A stretch of 45,351 nt of DNA from an uncultured Collinsella sp. GTDB lineage: Bacteria > Actinomycetota > Coriobacteriia > Coriobacteriales > Coriobacteriaceae. Location of the stretch: contig CATXXC010000019.1 of NCBI GenBank assembly GCA_958403385.1, positions 1-45,351 on the forward strand, read 5' to 3'. Made by a program: the position numbers and the translations under genes. The notes under the pieces are model-generated. The model searched no databases, was not told the origin of the DNA, and saw only the letters and a program-made list of their open reading frames with translations. Of this stretch, positions 44,801 through 45,351 are shown piece after piece (the first letter of the stretch is position 1; each line of letters begins with the position of its first letter).

Positions 44801-45114
44801 GGTGGTGTAGGTTGATCCAGGTTCAAAATAAAGATTGGTGCCCTGTGGCCTAAAATTCCACGCAAGCGCAAAGTGATTGCCGTTAGCTTGTTTGGTGTTC
44901 GTTTGGGGCTTGAGGAGCTGCGTGGAAAGCTCGAGCTTCATCGTCTCGCCGATTCTCTCATTCGGAGAGGTCGTCGACCAGCCAGTAGCTTGGTTAAGAA
45001 AGTTTGGGTTTGTTATAAGGTTGCCATCGTCACCGTACGCGCGCGAGGGCACCCCCCCCCGGCCATAACGAACACGCATAAGGCCGCTGCCAACATCATA
45101 AAGGTGCGGCGCAT
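41810..45114 (-). CDS. Large pilus tip adhesin, signal peptide out of frame at a G9 tract
   Basis: About 1,100 aa when in frame. ATG 45114 opens an ideal signal peptide (MRRTFMMLAAALCVFVMAG), but the nine-G run at 45052-45060 shifts it into a stop at 45013-45015. One more G (or two fewer) would join it to VPSRAYGDDGNLITNP, the mature protein. Domains: two related N-terminal modules (each with YEWGL-HR, MGPQQEN/IGPRQEN and a following helix), resembling carbohydrate-binding beta-sandwiches; InlB/Listeria-Bacteroides-type repeats (FMGWEYAGSG, FEGWYDLSN); a domain like the pilin's second domain (LKVSKSVTGNMGDKRAYF); then VPTGI, a membrane helix and a basic tail. First gene of the pilus operon; equivalent in position to Cpa. 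Confidence 0.85.
45052..45060 (-). repeat. Homopolymeric G9 tract inside the adhesin signal peptide
   Basis: Nine consecutive G on the coding strand, in the signal-peptide region. Tract length sets the reading frame of the adhesin: 7 or 10 gives a full protein, 9 (as here) does not. Slipped-strand mispairing is the known mechanism for such tracts. Confidence 0.8.
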
Positions 45115-45152
45115 CGACGCAATATGACCGAAAGGACCCTGCACGGGCGCAT

Positions 45153-45160
45153 CCCCCCCC
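45153..45160 (-). repeat. Homopolymeric G8 tract at the adhesin ribosome-binding position
   Basis: Eight G on the coding strand end 8 nt before GTG 45144, which is in frame with ATG 45114. This is correct spacing for a Shine-Dalgarno, and no other good site precedes either start. The true start may therefore be the GTG (ten residues longer), with tract length tuning translation. Confidence 0.55.
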
Positions 45161-45215
45161 AGCCGCAGCCCGAGCTTTCGCGCAAGCTGCACAAGTAGTT
45201 CGTTTAAGCTTTTTG

Positions 45216-45244
45216 ATTCTACAACCAGCCCAGGGCAAAAGCAA
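45216..45244 (-). promoter_or_regulatory. Promoter of the pilus operon
   Basis: Minus strand TTGCTT (45239-45244), 17-nt spacer, TAGAAT (45216-45221), about 70-100 nt upstream of the candidate adhesin starts. Confidence 0.6.
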
Positions 45245-45308
45245 AATCATGCGTGACCGATTTGCAGTCATTTTTCGCACCTTGATTATCAACTTCATCC
45301 GAACACCT

Positions 45309-45344
45309 CCCACATTCATCCGCACATGTACGGATGAATGTGGG
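45309..45344. repeat. Hairpin with 14-bp perfect arms upstream of the pilus promoter
   Basis: CCCACATTCATCCG (45309-45322) pairs with 45331-45344 around CACATGTA. There is no T-run, so it looks more like another palindromic repeat than a terminator. Confidence 0.65.
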
Positions 45345-45351
45345 AACCCGA

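Noticed and set aside
45115..45325. Upstream in-frame extension of the adhesin reading frame to 45325
   Set aside because: The stretch has no signal peptide in that frame, contains the promoter and both G tracts, and reads as a Cys/Lys/Arg-rich peptide unlike a surface-protein N-terminus. The signal peptide in the adjacent frame explains the locus better.

Overview
The window looks like a chromosomal segment of a GC-rich gut actinobacterium of the class Coriobacteriia, most likely Collinsella or a close relative. This is inferred from the high G+C, frequent GTG/TTG starts, an ATP synthase b subunit with a signal-like N-terminal extension, and the overall gene content. No rRNA, tRNA or CRISPR array was recognised.

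Layout. 1-4.5 kb: a phosphohexomutase, a homocysteine S-methyltransferase co-transcribed with a DtxR/MntR-type metal regulator, and divergent pepT across a promoter region holding a perfect 18-bp palindrome. 4.8-7.3 kb: murA and an LCP cell-wall ligase. 7.4-14.3 kb: the complete F1Fo ATP synthase operon (atpI-like, B, E, F, H, A, G, D, C), ending in a strong hairpin. 14.5-23.1 kb: upp, tsaC-like/glpK, a HigBA-like toxin-antitoxin pair, prfA/prmC (prmC with a large Ala/Glu-rich insertion) and an M20 peptidase. 23.2-26.1 kb: a polar amino-acid ABC importer. 26.4-33.1 kb: an aldose epimerase-like protein, a membrane protein of unknown function, an MFS transporter with a low-molecular-weight phosphatase, a DUF4143-type ATPase flanked by palindromic repeats, a TIGR04076-like protein and a pyridoxal kinase. 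33.6-37.9 kb: a MarR regulator with a heterodimeric ABC exporter. 38-45 kb: a GGDEF protein and a surface-pilus operon.

Two things stand out. The first is the pilus operon (minus strand, 45.1 to 39.3 kb): large adhesin, signal-peptidase-like protein, FctA-type pilin, class B sortase. This is the gene order of the streptococcal FCT-3/4 pilus (cpa-sipA-fctA-srtC2). The signal-peptidase homologue has lost both catalytic residues, as streptococcal SipA has, and both surface proteins end in VPT-type sorting motifs instead of LPXTG. The adhesin's signal peptide contains a G9 tract that puts it out of frame with the mature protein, and a G8 tract sits at the ribosome-binding position. This is the layout of a phase-variable surface protein, OFF as sequenced.

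The second is a repeated structured intergenic element of about 170 bp, with four copies (4.7, 20.3, 26.3 and 33.4 kb). Its three helices show compensatory base changes between copies. It is associated with a perfect 20-bp-arm hairpin repeat and, in three copies, abuts the stop codon of the neighbouring gene. Several other palindromic repeat families fill the gaps between 28 and 33 kb.
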